A stretch of 64,000 bases of DNA. Origin: Pictodentalium vernedei (taxonomy: Eukaryota; Mollusca; Scaphopoda; Dentaliida; Dentaliidae). Made by a program: the position numbers and the translations under genes. Within the stretch, counting starts at the first letter, position 1; every line of letters starts with the position of its first letter. The stretch spans positions 454,026,287-454,090,286 of the forward strand of contig CM062296.1 in NCBI GenBank assembly GCA_031216915.1. The letters are read 5' to 3'. Positions 11,180-22,774 of this stretch are shown in pieces. The notes beneath the pieces were generated by a model. It made no database searches. It was not told the DNA's origin and was given only the letters and a program-made list of their open reading frames with translations.

Positions 11180-11500
11180 GTTCTGTTGACAATATTAGGC
11201 ATACCTTTGCAGGCCAATATTGTCAACAAGCAGTAAAATTGTAGAATTTGTTGATAGATGGAACAATAACATTCGGCAGTTCTTCCTGCGACGTTGGTGT
11301 TCAGACTGTCCAACAAATCACAACATGTACCTGGTGAGACTCCCCCAGATATCTGGGGATGCTGAGTTGTGAAATTGCACAATTCACCAGAACATTCTGC
11401 CGGTTAACTGACGCCCGGCAGAATACTATTCTATAGCCGAGATTCCATGGACTGCATGCAGACTGACCAACAGTCTGCATGGCGGTATAAGGCTCCACAA
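11180..11500. repeat. cluster of short hairpins
   Basis: At least three small inverted repeats occur in series: TTGACAATATTAGGC with GCCAATATTGTCAA (11184-11228), ATTCTGCCGG with GCCGGCAGAAT-like (11396-11420), and CATGCAGACTG with CAGTCTGCATG (11455-11482). They may be one degenerate element. Minus-strand frames across it are not convincing. Confidence 0.4.
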
Positions 11501-12050
11501 AATGGCGACCCCACGTCAAGGGACTTTCCCTAAATTCTCCCAAAACTCAGGAAGAATTTGCTGACGGTAGTCACGTACCTAGGTATTGCATCAGAAATAT
11601 GGTGTATATAAGCACCAATTTCTGACTGCTTAGACAAGATGTCTCTGGGCTCCTGACGAACACGAAACTGTCTACAAGAAGAAAACTGGATGCCGCCACT
11701 GATATTGACGGTATGAACATTGATGTTTGATACATGATAAATTTATGCCAGAGGCAACAACAGTTTAGTCGCAAATTTGTTAATAATATAAATGATTGAT
11801 TTATAAAAATAGTAGATAATTTGAAACTGGTCTTCGTTCTGCTGTACACGACAAGTTCGTGAAGTTACCTACTGAACCCAGAATCTGGAGCCTGTGTCTG
11901 ATATCGTCTGGTAAGGAATCACAAAAACGCCACGGGCTGGTGGGACCTCACAGATCTGCCAGTAATCACAACACCTGGAGTCAGAATTTACGATCACAGA
12001 TCGATAGACTTTTATTTAATTCCACAACACACCACCCCTCCCCACCCTCA
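11501..12050. other. no feature recognised
   Basis: No coding region or repeat supported. Confidence 0.35.
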
Positions 12051-12215
12051 CCCCAAATAATGAATATGGACTCTTTCAACTGCTGTCATTGAACTGACAT
12101 GGAATATACCACCAGGATTTAACCCCTTGGGACTTTAATTATCCCGACGTTTAAACGTCTTTGGGAATTCAGTATCTTCAACGTTTTTCAAAATGTGACG
12201 TCAAACGTCGAAAAG
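12051..12215 (+). mobile_element. TTAA-2 right-end fragment abutting another TTAA element fragment
   Basis: 12051-12122 matches the right arm of TTAA-2 (CCCCAAATAATGAATATGG, then TGACATGG, ACCACCAGG). The shared TTTAA leads into TTAACCCCTTGGGACTTTAA and GACGTTTAAACGTC, which resembles the outer element at 17537-17935. Both are truncated. Confidence 0.6.
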
Positions 12216-12247
12216 TACAAATAACAAGATATTTTTCACATTAGTGA

Positions 12248-12492
12248 TTAACTGGTTGAGGGCTAGATTATTTTTGGTGGTCTGAATTTGTTATTCAAAA
12301 CTTATTTTATTACAGATTATTGGAGAGTGCCCACAGGCACTCTCAATAATTTGTAATAAAACATATATAAACAAAATATTATTTGTGTTTGACTGCATAT
12401 ATGAAATATAAGCGAGGAAAGTGTTGGCTTTTGCTTTGATATCCTCATTTTTTGAAAGCCATGATAATGGCTTCTAGCACTCAACCAGTTAA
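12248..12492 (+). mobile_element. TTAA-3 MITE, copy 1
   Basis: Flanked by TTAA. Begins TTAACTGGTTGAGGGCTAG and ends CTAGCACTCAACCAGTTAA. The interior has a hairpin around GGAGAGTGCCCACAGGCACTCTC. The same element occurs at 30890-31125, which fixes both ends. No coding capacity. Confidence 0.8.
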
Positions 12493-12690
12493 GAAGCCTT
12501 GACAGCTGGATTTTATTAGTATTTTAAGCTGCGATAACATTTGGCTCAACGGTTGTCACTGAGCATTATTCGGGAGAAAATAGGAATTTGGGGGTAAAAC
12601 TTTAAAACATCCAAATATAATAACAAATCAAATGACCACAAAGTGTTAACGTGCTGTTTGATTTCGTGCGTCATAAGACGTTCAAAAGTA

Positions 12691-12921
12691 TCCTTTACCC
12701 AACGTAACGGCCAAAACCGGCCAGCGCTATTCTCAAAAATCGCCAATTAATTTTCATTATTTTTTTTCATTTTTTGTCTCAAAAACATAGGTTATGACCC
12801 CTCATTGGAACGAGCTCGTTGAGCTCGTTCCAATGAGGGGTCATAACCTATGTTTTTGAGACAAAAAATGAAAAAAATTAGTTATTCAAGAATTTTTTTG
12901 GCAAGTGTCGTCTGCTTTTCA
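12691..12921 (-). mobile_element. TTAA-1 MITE, reverse copy, one end lost
   Basis: Starts CCTTTACCCAACGTAACGG without an intact TTAA. It has the complete inner palindrome and stops at TCTGCTTTTC, lacking the ATGTTAGGTAAAGGG end. Inner arms are very well conserved. Confidence 0.8.
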
Positions 12922-13398
12922 AGGACGTCTGAATTCAAATATCAATTTCATATAATTTTAGGTCTGACATACAACATATTCTAAGTAGATATCAGTAGTG
13001 ATTGAATGACCTGTCCTTAATTAAACTGTGGGAAAGACCAAAAGTATATCCAAATGCAAACACATTGGGAAAAGATCGGCCTCTCGGGTGCATTATGGTG
13101 TGGGTTACATCAATTTGTGGCATTTTGACTAATTGAACCAATTTAACAAATCACTTTTGTTTAAAAGCAATTGAAAAGTAATTAATATGTCATGGAGAAG
13201 GCGCAGCAACTCACTAAATGAACTAATTACACCCCGTCTCTATGCATTCATTCATCTCCGTGGTCTTTCCATCCATAAGGGAAATACAAATATAACTCAT
13301 TTTATGAACCTCCTCTCGGAAAATGCTGTAAAATTTAATTAAAATATTAGTGTGAGAAAAATCGTATTTCCATTAGAGAAACAGACATTATATCTTTT
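12922..13398. other. no feature recognised
   Basis: No coding region or repeat supported. Confidence 0.35.
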
Positions 13399-13626
13399 TT
13401 AACCCTTTGCGGCCGCTTTTCCGATCAAAAACATGATACGTCATAACATCATTATATAGGATGGCTGTTCAGTAAATGTGCGAGGTAGACCAATCAGTAT
13501 TTCTACGTGCAGCCCCGAGGCTGCACGTTAAAATATTGATTGGTCTACCCCAAATAATGAATATGGACTCTTCTAATTGCTGCCATTGAACTGCATGGAA
13601 GATACCACTAGAGTTCAAAGGGTTAA
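13399..13626 (+). mobile_element. TTAA-2 MITE
   Basis: Flanked by TTAA, with right end CTAGAGTTCAAAGGG. The left terminal block is shortened (CCCTTTGCGGCCGC). The core palindrome is GTGCAGCCCCGAGGCTGCAC, flanked by ATTGATTGGTCTACC and its inverse. Confidence 0.8.
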
Positions 13627-14894
13627 ATGAGACATACAGGCTACTTCCGGAACATGAAAAAATCGTGTCTCTACTGTAGAAAGACAGATCATAGGTCAGT
13701 CTTTTTCGGTGAAGACCACAGGCTACTTCCAGAATACTGTTCGGCTAATTTTATTTGTATTTTAATGTTCTGCATTATTTTGTGAAATTATTTTATGTTA
13801 TGTGCTAATCCTTTCAATTCGATAAGCGTACGTTTTTGCTCAACCCTTTAACTTACACAACGGTATTATCTGGACATAGCTGTTCACAAAAATCGCAATT
13901 CGAATGTGTTTAAGGCAACATATGTTTGTTACTCGAAGTTCTTTTTGCAAGTGACGCCTTCTAGTTATGGTAAAGAAAAGGGTCAAGGGGAAATTTGGCA
14001 TTCGATGGTATGACACCAAAAGAAAACGTAAGGCGTTAAAAACCTCACCATTTACCTTTTCAATATTTACGCCCTTCGGTGGTGCCGTTAATGGGGTGGG
14101 GAGTGGGGGTGAGGGTGGGGGTAGGGGTGCACCCCCCCCCCCCACAATAATTTTCCAGTCAACACATTTTCAGTGCCAGTAATCATGTCCTTTCTTATCA
14201 GATTAGATTTGATTCTTGGACTGATGTCATAAACACAAATGACATGTAGTGCCCGAGTCGGACTGTTAAGTCCCAGCATGACCAATTTGGGCCATGATCA
14301 ATTTGATACGTGTTAACTAAATAAGAAGTTATGTCACGATAATTACATATATATATTATTTATACACTCATAAATTATCAAGAAGCCGTTTGAACTTTAA
14401 TTCCGACTAAGATCCCAACTGCATCATCAAGACATGCGTTCTGCGAAGGCATTCCTTGAAGATGTGGGTTGAATATTTTATCAGTCGAGTCATTACAGTC
14501 GGGACAAATCAGTTCCCTGCCCCCCTCCCCATCCCCTTAATGGTGCCGATTCTTGAAAAAGATGATTTCATTCTGTATTTATAGTGAGTTCCGCCATTAT
14601 TGAACACTAGAGATCTGTATAGATCTGCAGGATTAAATTATTACTAATTTGTTGTCCATTGTGTGTTCTGCTCGTCTATTTTCGCATTTTTCTTCACGTT
14701 CAGACTGAAAAAGGCTAATACAATCTCACAATCCTTCAGAGCGATAGGAGTAGGTTATTACTGATACCTACCCACGCCCCGTCCAACACACACACATCAC
14801 GAACACCGATATGCCAGATTTTTTTGTGCTACAGTTATTGGTATATGATTTGGAATGCGCCATGCCAATTTTATTTGTGGTTGTGAATATAGCG
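13627..14894. other. intergenic stretch with G-rich tract and a palindrome relic
   Basis: A G-rich run (about 14091-14130) faces a C run at 14133-14145, giving a potential hairpin or G-quadruplex. 14411-14480 (CCAACTGCATCATCAAG, then GCATTCCTTGAAGATG) is a diverged relic of the palindrome seen intact at 23552-23627. Frames here are low-complexity artefacts. Confidence 0.4.
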
Positions 14895-15480
14895 GAAATC
14901 TCGTGTTTTTGAGTTGATACCGAAAATTATCTCACGAATGACCGAGACAAATGTTTATTTTTCGCGAGCGCAAGTAACCTTTTATCTCGGCCACAAGTGA
15001 GATAATTTTCGGTATCCGCTCAAAACACTAGATTTTCTTTTTATTATACGCTTTTTATAAGAATCTGATAATTCCACTCGTTTCAACCTTGAATTGATGC
15101 ATGAAAGTAACCAGCGCATTGAAACGCGGAAGTGATTTGATTTATACTCGGAACAGATAGCGTCTTGCGATCTGATTCAGTTGGTGGGTTTCTAGTCCAA
15201 ACACGGCCTGAAAGTCCGTTATATAACTTTTTGGTTTGGTACGTCCTTTGAAAGGACGTACCAAACCCAAAACCTATATTACTAACTTTCAGGCCATGCT
15301 TGGACTAGCGGGTTTCATTCATCAATTCAAGGTGAATAGTGCTTAATTATGGCTGGAAATGATCGGTATCCACTCAAAAACAATAGATTTGCTTTTCATT
15401 ATACGTTTTTATAACAATTTGATCATTTCCAGTGATAATGTGACTCGTATTCACCTTGAAGTGATGCTTTGAAAGCCGCC
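14895..15480. repeat. nested palindromes within a partly duplicated element
   Basis: The first palindrome (14895-15034) has arms GATACCGAAAATTATCTCAC and GTGAGATAATTTTCGGTATC. A second (15184-15317) has arms CTAGTCCAAACACGGCCTGAAAG and CTTTCAGGCC, with centre GGTACGTCCTTTGAAAGGACGTACC. Sequence after the first (CGGTATCCGCTCAAAACACTAG to GTTTCAACCTTGAATTGATGC) is repeated in diverged form at 15365-15470, so the second palindrome appears to have inserted into or between a direct duplication. Confidence 0.6.
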
Positions 15481-15639
15481 ATTTTGATTGATACCGTGAA
15501 AGTGAAAATTTCTATATCTTCATAGTGGGGGATACGATTTGTGTCTTTCCGCAATTTCTTCGATAATCTATCGTTTAGCAATCTATGTGAGTTGCATCGT
15601 TTATATATGATCTAGAAGCTACAGTCATTGAACAATCTA

Positions 15640-15950
15640 GTCTGTGTGTATGTATGTGCGTGTGTGTGTGTTTATGTTTGTATAGGTATGTGTATCTCAA
15701 TGTGTATATGTATAAATGCATATGTATCTCTGCTTTATTCCTGAATATATGTATAGGGATATCTTAGATATATATGTCCATATGTGTATGGGCGTACACA
15801 TATCGTGGGTGTCGTTCTGTTGGTTGATGATGGGCTAAAGCCACATGTCTTGTTATATTTTTTTTGTTATGTATTTTTGTGTACCACTTTTGTCATGTAT
15901 CATCAGGTGATATTTAAGACAATAAAAGTATTATTTAGCGTGTAATAGAA
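15640..15950 (+). mobile_element. LINE-like 3' tail (GT-rich 3'UTR and AATAAAAG end)
   Basis: A long stretch of GTGTGTATGTATGTGCGTG type is followed by ACCACTTTTGTCATGTATC and GACAATAAAAGTATTATTT. The same layout (GT-rich run, then GACAATAAA or GCAATAAAG with a short tandem tail) occurs at 31430-31832, 43150-43406 and, inverted, at 53.9 kb where it adjoins LINE coding sequence. No coding portion is present here. Confidence 0.45.
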
Positions 15951-16069
15951 ATTATTATGCCTGACGATTAGCGAACTGGATTGTTCTTTCTCAAATGTGG
16001 CCTGGTTCACGACGAGTTGCACTTTTTTTCTAAAAGCAAATATCGAACCTATATACTGTTATTTGAGTT

Positions 16070-16398
16070 TATTGTTTATTGTGGTTTTAACGATACTTTC
16101 AACAGCCATGATCACATCGTGTAGGGCAGTTTTACGGGCGGAGGAAGCCGGGAAGAACCACCGATCAGCGGCAAACAACTGTCAGACTCTCCAACTTACT
16201 AACTCTGCACAAACTGTGTTAGCAACGGTTGAAGACACGTGCACCATAGACGGGCAGTATGCCTTAGTACAGACTGCCACCGTGCCCCCACATGGGTAAT
16301 TAGGATTAAATGCCTCGTCCAGGGCCGCTGGTCGGGGTCGAATCGTCGATTTTCAGGCTCAAAGTCCAGTGTTCTAACCATCGAGCCACCACGCCCTC
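16070..16398 (-). mobile_element. tRNA-headed SINE, minus strand
   Basis: On the minus strand it begins GGGCGTGGTGGCTCGATGG (A-box-like) and has a B-box-like region near CGATTCGACCCCGACC. The body includes CATGTGGGGGCACGGTGGC and GTTAGTAAGTTGG. The tRNA-like part is not a functional tRNA: no acceptor pairing closes it. The (AATA)n tail is lost. Confidence 0.7.
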
Positions 16399-16661
16399 CA
16401 AACCAGTAATACCTCATCGGTAATCCTTATCATTGCAACAACATAGCGTACTGGTTGTACAAAGTGTCCAAAGAAAAAATATTAAGCCACCCGAGTTCAT
16501 TTCAGTGGTAGCACCACAATACAAGGTGAGAAATGGTCGTGTATTGAGTGGAGGGAGGCGCCATCTGCAATGCTTAAGCATCGCAGATAGCGCCCTGCTC
16601 CTCTCAGTGGGATTAATGCTAAAATAATCTCTGGAAGATGCCCGGTGCTTTGTTTTGTTTA
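16399..16661. other. short spacer with a hairpin
   Basis: A palindrome near 16556-16600 (GGCGCCATCTGCAATGCTTAAGC with GCATCGCAGATAGCGCC) is the only structure. Confidence 0.4.
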
Positions 16662-16913
16662 TTAACCCTTTATCTAACATGAAAAGCAGGCGACACTTGC
16701 AAAAAAAATTCTTGAATAACTAATTTTTTTCATTTTTTGTTTCAAAAACATAGGTTATGACCCCTCATTGGAACGAGCTCGACGAGCTCGTTCCAATGAG
16801 GTGCCATAACCTATGTTTTTGACACAAAAAAATGAAAAAATAATGAAAATTAACTAGCGATTTTTGAGAATCAGGCTGGCCGGTTTTGGTCGTTACGTTG
16901 GGTAAAGGGTTAA
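16662..16913 (+). mobile_element. TTAA-1 MITE, forward copy
   Basis: TTAA on both sides, ends CCCTTTATCTAAC and GTTGGGTAAAGGG, full inner palindrome meeting at GAGCTCGACGAGCTC. About 252 bp, matching the family length. Confidence 0.88.
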
Positions 16914-17536
16914 AATAGTGACTTTCTCTTGCACCATATCCACCTTGACAGTGGCATCTCAGTCCTCTTGTTCAAAATGAACGCAAGTGCTTAAATGTCT
17001 GCCAACATTATCACTTCGCGGAATGCCAATATTATCGTCAGATCATCAGACAATGGCAGAATACATTTAATACATTTAGTGGATACTAGAAAAAACGAAT
17101 AAATCCATCCGACAATGTTTTTATTATCCGGGCTGCTCTCGATTTTTACAGCTACCATCGAATTATGTAACGGATTGTGTCTGTGAAGAATCGGAATTCA
17201 GTCGACTTTGGACGAACAAATAGTCAAGGCAACCAAATACTCGACCCTTGCTTTGCAACAGGCATGAAAAGTCTCAATGGAAGGACCTTGGACGATTCCA
17301 GAGAACGGATCACCTGTCATAGATACAATGGTTCCTTTACAGTAGACTGGTGCTTGGCACAGAACAATCCACTACCCAGTATGCTTAGTTTTTGAGTTGA
17401 CTTTACCCTTCTTCCGGCTATTGCCCAATCACTGTAGAACTACAAACTGGAAGATACATTGTCACCCAACAAGATGGTGTTAGACTTACCCCACTACCCA
17501 AGAAAATTAAATGGACCAAGCCTCCTTCCGAAAAGT
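16914..17536. other. no feature recognised
   Basis: No coding region or repeat supported; the plus frame at 17177-17395 is unrecognised. Confidence 0.35.
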
Positions 17537-17935
17537 TTAACCCTTTGCGACTACAATACGTAATAGTACGTACGAAAATTGCAGAGCGTTGCGACTACGG
17601 TACGTAAATAATACGTACTCCGACTTTGAACCCGAGCGGCTGGTTTTTCGTCCAGGAACATGATACTTCATAATTACATTAAATAGGATGGATGCCAAGT
17701 GCATGTGCATGGTAGACCAATCAATATTTTCAACGTGCAGCCACAAGGCTGCACGTTGCAAATATTAATTGGTCTACCCCCAAATAATGAATATGGACTC
17801 TTCCTGTTGCTATCGTTGAACTGATATGGAAGGTACCACCAGGGTTCAAATGGCTAATGATTGTGTTTGACGTCGCCAAAACCTGGTTCTTCGTGACGTT
17901 AAAACGTCACGATAACCGTAGTCGGAAAGGGTTAA
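17537..17935 (+). mobile_element. TTAA element with a TTAA-2 MITE nested inside
   Basis: Outer ends are TTAACCCTTTGCGACTAC and GTAGTCGGAAAGGGTTAA, imperfect inverted repeats in TTAA. Inside, about 17626-17857 is a TTAA-2 copy (GAACCCGAGCGGC to CCAGGGTTCAAATGG) with its own GTGCAGCC palindrome. The outer arm also carries two copies of GCGACTAC.TACGTAA (17546 and 17590) and a GACGTTAAAACGTC hairpin. Confidence 0.7.
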
Positions 17936-18030
17936 GACACTCTTTAATTCTGAAGCGATTTCTGATGAGTTGTCCACTTACTTGGGACGAGAGAAAGGCG
18001 AACGTGAAACGTCTCAAATGACTGAATACC

Positions 18031-18033
18031 TCG

Positions 18034-18084
<51 letters not shown>

Positions 18085-18421
18085 TTGGTGTTTAAAGTTA
18101 CATCTTTCTGCACAATGGCTAATCATGACCATGTCAGTTTTATGGGTGGAGAAACCGGGAGAGAACCACCGAGCAACGGCGAGCAACTGTCAGCTCCCCA
18201 ACATAATAACTCCACACATGCAGGGTTAGCATTGGTTGAAGACAAGTGCACGATCGACGTGCAGTACGCCTTAGTTCACAAAGCCACCGTGCACATGCGT
18301 GGGCAATGGGTGTGAAGTGTCTTTCCCAAGGACGCAACGCGGTTGCCGCAGGTGAGATTCGAACCGATGACCTCTCGGCTTGCAGCCTGCACATCTATCA
18401 ACTGAGCCACCGCGCTCCGAA
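18031..18421 (-). mobile_element. tRNA-headed SINE with (AATA)n tail, minus strand
   Basis: The minus strand begins GGAGCGCGGTGGCTCAGTTG (A box), then GAGGTCATCGGTTCGAATC (B box), GTTGCGTCCTTGGGAAAGACACTTC, GCACGGTGGC, GCTAACCCTG and GGTGGTTCTCTCCCGG. It ends in a clean (AATA)n tail seen as (TTTA)n at 18031-18085. This is the best-preserved tRNA-like head of the (AATA)n family here. A and B boxes suggest pol III transcription. Confidence 0.8.
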
Positions 18422-18489
18422 CACCTCGTTAAAACAATGCACAAAGCCTTGGGAAATTGAAACATAAAAGCCACTTCAAAGGGGCAGAA

Positions 18490-19602
18490 GAAAAAGAGAG
18501 TAAAAAAACTGTGGTATGATGCAGATTGTCAGCAACTGCGAAAATTCATGATGGCCAATTAAGGCTAGAATGATTCGCACCAGTTTGGGCAATCGTGAGT
18601 ATGTACACCAATTTTACTCTCCGAAAAAAACGTTATAAACTAGTGGTAAGACGAAAACAGTGAAAGCACCGCACAAAATCGATAAATGAAATTCAGAAAT
18701 TGGAAAATGAAGACCCTCAAGCCTTTGGGAAGGCCATTGGTAATTTAAAAGACGGCTACAACGACGAGGGCGAAAACACTCCAACATCGTCAGGTGACTG
18801 GATATATCACACTTCAAATCACTGATGTGTTATAATCCGGATACACAAACCGAAATTGCGCAACGAGCTACATGTCCTTCAAAATTTGATAGCCTGGATG
18901 CTGCGATTACGGCACACGAAGTCATAAAGGCCGCGAAATCCTTAAAAGGTGGGAAATCTAGTAGCTACGATCTCATAAGCAACGACATGATAAAGGCGTC
19001 CATGCAAGTCCTCGTCCCATGTTATCTGAAGCTTTTCAACGCTTTCTTGGCTGCTGGTAAATTTCCAACACCCTGGAGAAACAACTTCATCAGGTATTTG
19101 CATTAGGGTGGTAAAGCCGACGAACCTAGCAACTATAGGGGATGGCGATATCCAGTTGTCTGAGCAAATTATTCTGTAAAGTGTAAAATAACAGACTTGA
19201 GGATGTCATATCTTCAAGTAACATTATGAATCCACCCCAGAATGGCTTCAAGAAAAACTGCCCCACCATATATGGGAAAATCAGTCAGCATTAAATGTGG
19301 ATAAACTGACAAAAGCAGTGAAAGGTGTATTAGAAAGTCGGTATAGAATATGGTGGGAAACCAAGCTTGCTTCCTACAGGAAAGTGAAAAGGGAATTCAG
19401 ATTAGAAAAATATCTCCTTACCCAAATGGATAAAAGTAACATTAAAAAATTTAGAATTCAGAATAAGACCCATCCTTTGTCAATTGAAGCCGGGAGATAC
19501 AGAAAGTCGGGGAGAAAGCTGTCCAGAGACACTGGAGGACGGAACACATTTTTTGTATGCCTGTCAGCTCTACACTACGCTGCGGGACCGGCTATTCTGT
19601 AA
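18490..19602 (+). pseudogene. LINE ORF2 remnant (reverse transcriptase region), internally deleted
   Basis: Three discontinuous blocks in one order match non-LTR retrotransposon ORF2. The linker before RT shows KKLWYDADCQQLR (about 18500) and IQKLENEDPQAFGKAIGNLK (about 18690). The RT N-terminal part at 18825-19106 shows AAKSLKGGKSSSYDLISNDMIK, LVPCYLKLFNAFLAAGKFP and, after a stop, NYRG. A C-terminal part at 19297-19602 shows NIKKFRIQNKTHPLSIEAGRY. The catalytic FADD block is missing, so most of RT has been deleted. Stops and frameshifts occur throughout, so it is inactive. CR1/Jockey-like grouping is a guess. Confidence 0.75.
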
Positions 19603-20117
19603 AATAAATTAACATCACCGCAATCGACAACAGTACGCTAAGTACCGACGAGTCACTCTTCAACTGGAGTAGAGTCCTTTGACTCCGAATTGACACCCTT
19701 ACACTGAGTGAGCAGAAGCTTTCCTGTCGCTAAAAAATATTACTGCGTCCTTGTGTTGGTGTATATGGTGGTAGTATGGTTGGTTTGGAGAAGGCGCGAC
19801 ATTGTCTGCTCACTGTCTGAACTTTTTCGTCAGGGCTGTCACTGTTCAGTACGGACCATCAGGCTTGAAGGAGCTAGTGAAATGGTCCAGGCGGTGTTGT
19901 GTTGTCTTCGTTGAGCTACCTTTATTCCTCATGTATACAGAACACCACCGCTGGAGTTAGCTGAGAATGAAAAAGTTGTTTAGGAAAGAATTAAAATTAT
20001 TCGAGATGGAAGCACGTTCTACATATATATTTGCATGCATGTAATGAATATTATTATTTAATCCACTAGTCTGTCCTTTGTCCTTATCTCCATGTTTTGT
20101 GATCGATATTTGGTGTC
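19603..20117. other. no feature recognised
   Basis: Follows the LINE remnant; could include its 3'UTR. No structure seen. Confidence 0.35.
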
Positions 20118-20924
20118 TTCCCACTAGACCAATTCCCTTTAGACCAATTCCCATTAGGCCAATTCCCAAAAGACCAATTCCCCTTAGACCAACTACATAC
20201 TGTTATTGATTAAGGGTTGATTAAGGATAATTATGAAAACATTTGCTGATAAGCACTTTATTTGATAAAAAAAATATTCATATGCATAACATACAAAAAA
20301 TGTAGGTTTATAACATTTCAGCATAGCTCAGTGCTTATAACATTTTACAAAAAAATATAGATTTATAACATTAATACACACAAATGATTGTGTTTGTTTT
20401 GTTATGGAAATCAGCTCAACATCTGTTTACTGCAAAACAATAAAAAGAATCACAGCCTTTGATAGTGTGTGATTACTATAACAATTGTTATGAAAAATCT
20501 GCCCAACATCTATAAAATATCAACAAGCCAGAAAATAAGCAGACTATCATCTGAAAATGAGGTCCACAGAGGGTGAATTTGGTGATGCTACCCTGCACAG
20601 CAGGGTAGCATCACTAAATTTACCCTCTGTGAACCTCAACCTGAATCAAGGTCTCAAACATAAACAGAAAGAGGTACCCAGAGGATACACTGGCCCACTG
20701 TATGGGATAGCATCAGCAAATTCACCCTCTGGGGACCTCATTCTGCAAAATGACAGACTGCTTATTTTCAGGCTTGAATATCAATAACATTAAATACATT
20801 TATAAATATTTATAAATATATCAAATTATTGATATAGAATTATTTTAAAAGTAGAACACATCAGGTGGTCTAAGGGGAATTGGTCTTTTGGGACTTGGCC
20901 TAAAGGGAATTGGTCTAGTGGGAA
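20118..20924 (+). mobile_element. non-autonomous element with iterated AGACCAATTCCC ends, copy 1
   Basis: Perfect 20-bp terminal inverted repeat TTCCCACTAGACCAATTCCC. The left end holds five units of the (T)AGACCAATTCCC type spaced about 15-16 bp (20126-20190); the right end holds GGGAATTGGTCTT and GGGAATTGGTCTAG. The middle has a palindrome (about 20574-20640) of GAGGGTGAATTTGGTGATGC and its inverse, and a further TAGCATCAGCAAATTCACCC block. No transposase is encoded. Superfamily not identified; no target duplication is obvious. Confidence 0.8.
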
Positions 20925-20939
20925 TGAACTTGATATTTA

Positions 20940-21412
20940 TGTGCCTCTGATTTGTTTTGTCATGAATCTCCTGTTTGGTGTAAGACAATAAAAATATTGT
21001 ATTGTATTCTTACTAGTAAAACAAAACGCATAAAGTTACTGCAATGTTGGTCTAGTCAATTTAATTACAGTAATTAGGTTTTTCCAGACTATTGCCTTAT
21101 TAGGGTTCAAACTGACAATCTGGAGATAGTAACTGCCCATGTTTTATCGCGAATAATACCGAACCCTCCATTCATACAGGACATCAACAGCCGATATGAA
21201 TTGGCATCTCTTTGCCAAAATTTCAACGAGCCTACACAAAACTGCAGTAATTATTTTGCTTGAAAACAATGTGGTCATGCGCGAAGGCGCCACCATAGGG
21301 CCACACAAACCGTCCATTTTCGAAACGTTACCCGGGGTGACGCTCCCACCTCACCACAACCCACTGTCCAATCCAGAATCCTGGATCCGCTAACTGTTTT
21401 CGCTGGTCGGAA
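20940..21412. other. LINE-like AATAAAAATATTG tail, then unremarkable sequence
   Basis: GTCATGAATCTCCTGTTTGG followed by GACAATAAAAATATTG and repeated ATTGT (20990-21007) resembles the 3' tail type at 15.9 kb. The rest shows no feature. Confidence 0.35.
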
Positions 21413-21664
21413 GTGCAGTACGGCCGCCGTGGGCTGGCCACTTTCCACGGGTGGGGAATATTTCCACAGATTCAATAATATTAGATTCCAAACACTAAAT
21501 GATAGGAATAATGATCAAAAATTAAATTAATGAAGCACCGGGTACAACCCGGTGCTTCATTAATTAAAATTTTGGTGCTGGTGATTTTTATTACCTGGTA
21601 AGCGCATGCGTGAACATCACTGCCCACGCGTGGGTTACGACCAGTACACGGCGACTGTACTGTA
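21413..21664 (-). mobile_element. TA-1 MITE (Tc1/mariner-like), copy 2
   Basis: Left end TGCAGTACGGCC, right end CTGTACTGTA, with a central palindrome AATGAAGCACCGGGT / ACCCGGTGCTTCATT. Blocks CACTTTCCACGGGTGG and CACGCGTGGGTTACGACC match copies 1 and 3. Confidence 0.78.
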
Positions 21665-22774
21665 TAGGTAGGCGTAACGAATATTTTTTCGGAAGCGATT
21701 TTTATTTCTAATCTGTTCTTGGGTGAGGGAATAGGTAAAACAGAAACAGTAAGCGCATTTCACTCTCAAAGTTTGAAGGGAAAATTAAAGTAGTTAATTA
21801 GCCCCGTACGACCCGTAATGGTGTTCCAATGTGTTAGTATTTAACAATTTGCCCTTTCGTTACCATCAAAGACTCGCTAGACAGATAGCGCTTATTTACT
21901 GTTGATGAGCTCCATTCTACCTTCCTTTCATATATCTTACGAACAACTCTGAGAGCAAATTATCCACCTCTTCTACAGCGCGTTCGCTCACTTTCACAAC
22001 ATTTCGGATACTTATAGACAAAAGACCTACAACCAGTCTCCTAATAGTCTCCTCGATGACTTTAATGAGTTTAATATGGTCTAAGTCTTAATAATATGCA
22101 ATCAATTAAAATAAGAATGCTTCAAGTTGTCCATTGCGGTGCGTCTAGGTGACGGATGCCTTTCACTTCAATGAGGCATGCTTATTCACCAGAATTTCAC
22201 TCCCCCGGCGGTTTAATTTAATTAGGATGTCTAATGTAAATGAAAGACATCTATAGAATAGAGAGAAAAACGTATTGTCACGAGGAATACTGTGATCAAA
22301 GTTCAGTCCAAGAATAAATCTATGTCTTGCGAAAAGTTAGTTGATGTTGTTCGCACCAAGGTCGTCGAAATTTCTGATTGGTACGATATTCGATCTGTCG
22401 GTAGCAACGCTATTCCCTCCAAATTCACTTGTTTCTTGTATAAAAGTGAATTTATTCCATGTTCATTCTGGTTATATAATATCTTTTCTCGCAGCGCTAA
22501 AGTGCCAGTTTACAGATCGACACTAACGGCTACCACAGTCTGCAAATCTATTTAATCTGTTTCAACCAAAGCCCCATTTTGCTCAGGTTACTGTACAGAA
22601 TCTTCCTTTTGGTGGCTGTCCCCAAATTCTGGAATTAACCACCAGCCCAGTCAAAGAGCTCCAAGGGCATCGTCACATTCAATGTTGGGGGAGTGTGCTG
22701 AAAACATTCCTCTAAGAGATGTCTTTTCACAATAGCTCGTTCCACTGAAAAAGTGTAATTTAATTCTAAGTCCA
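21665..22774. other. no feature recognised
   Basis: No gene or repeat is supported. The plus frames at 22292-22555 are unrecognised, and nothing about their context suggests exons. Confidence 0.35.

Noticed and set aside
17960..18000. CTGATGA followed by GAGAAAG, hammerhead-like
   Set aside because: The sequence between cannot form stem II and no stem III pairing was found.
20118..20200. CRISPR-like regularly spaced repeats
   Set aside because: The spacing is only about 15-16 bp with no spacers; they are subterminal units of a eukaryotic transposon.
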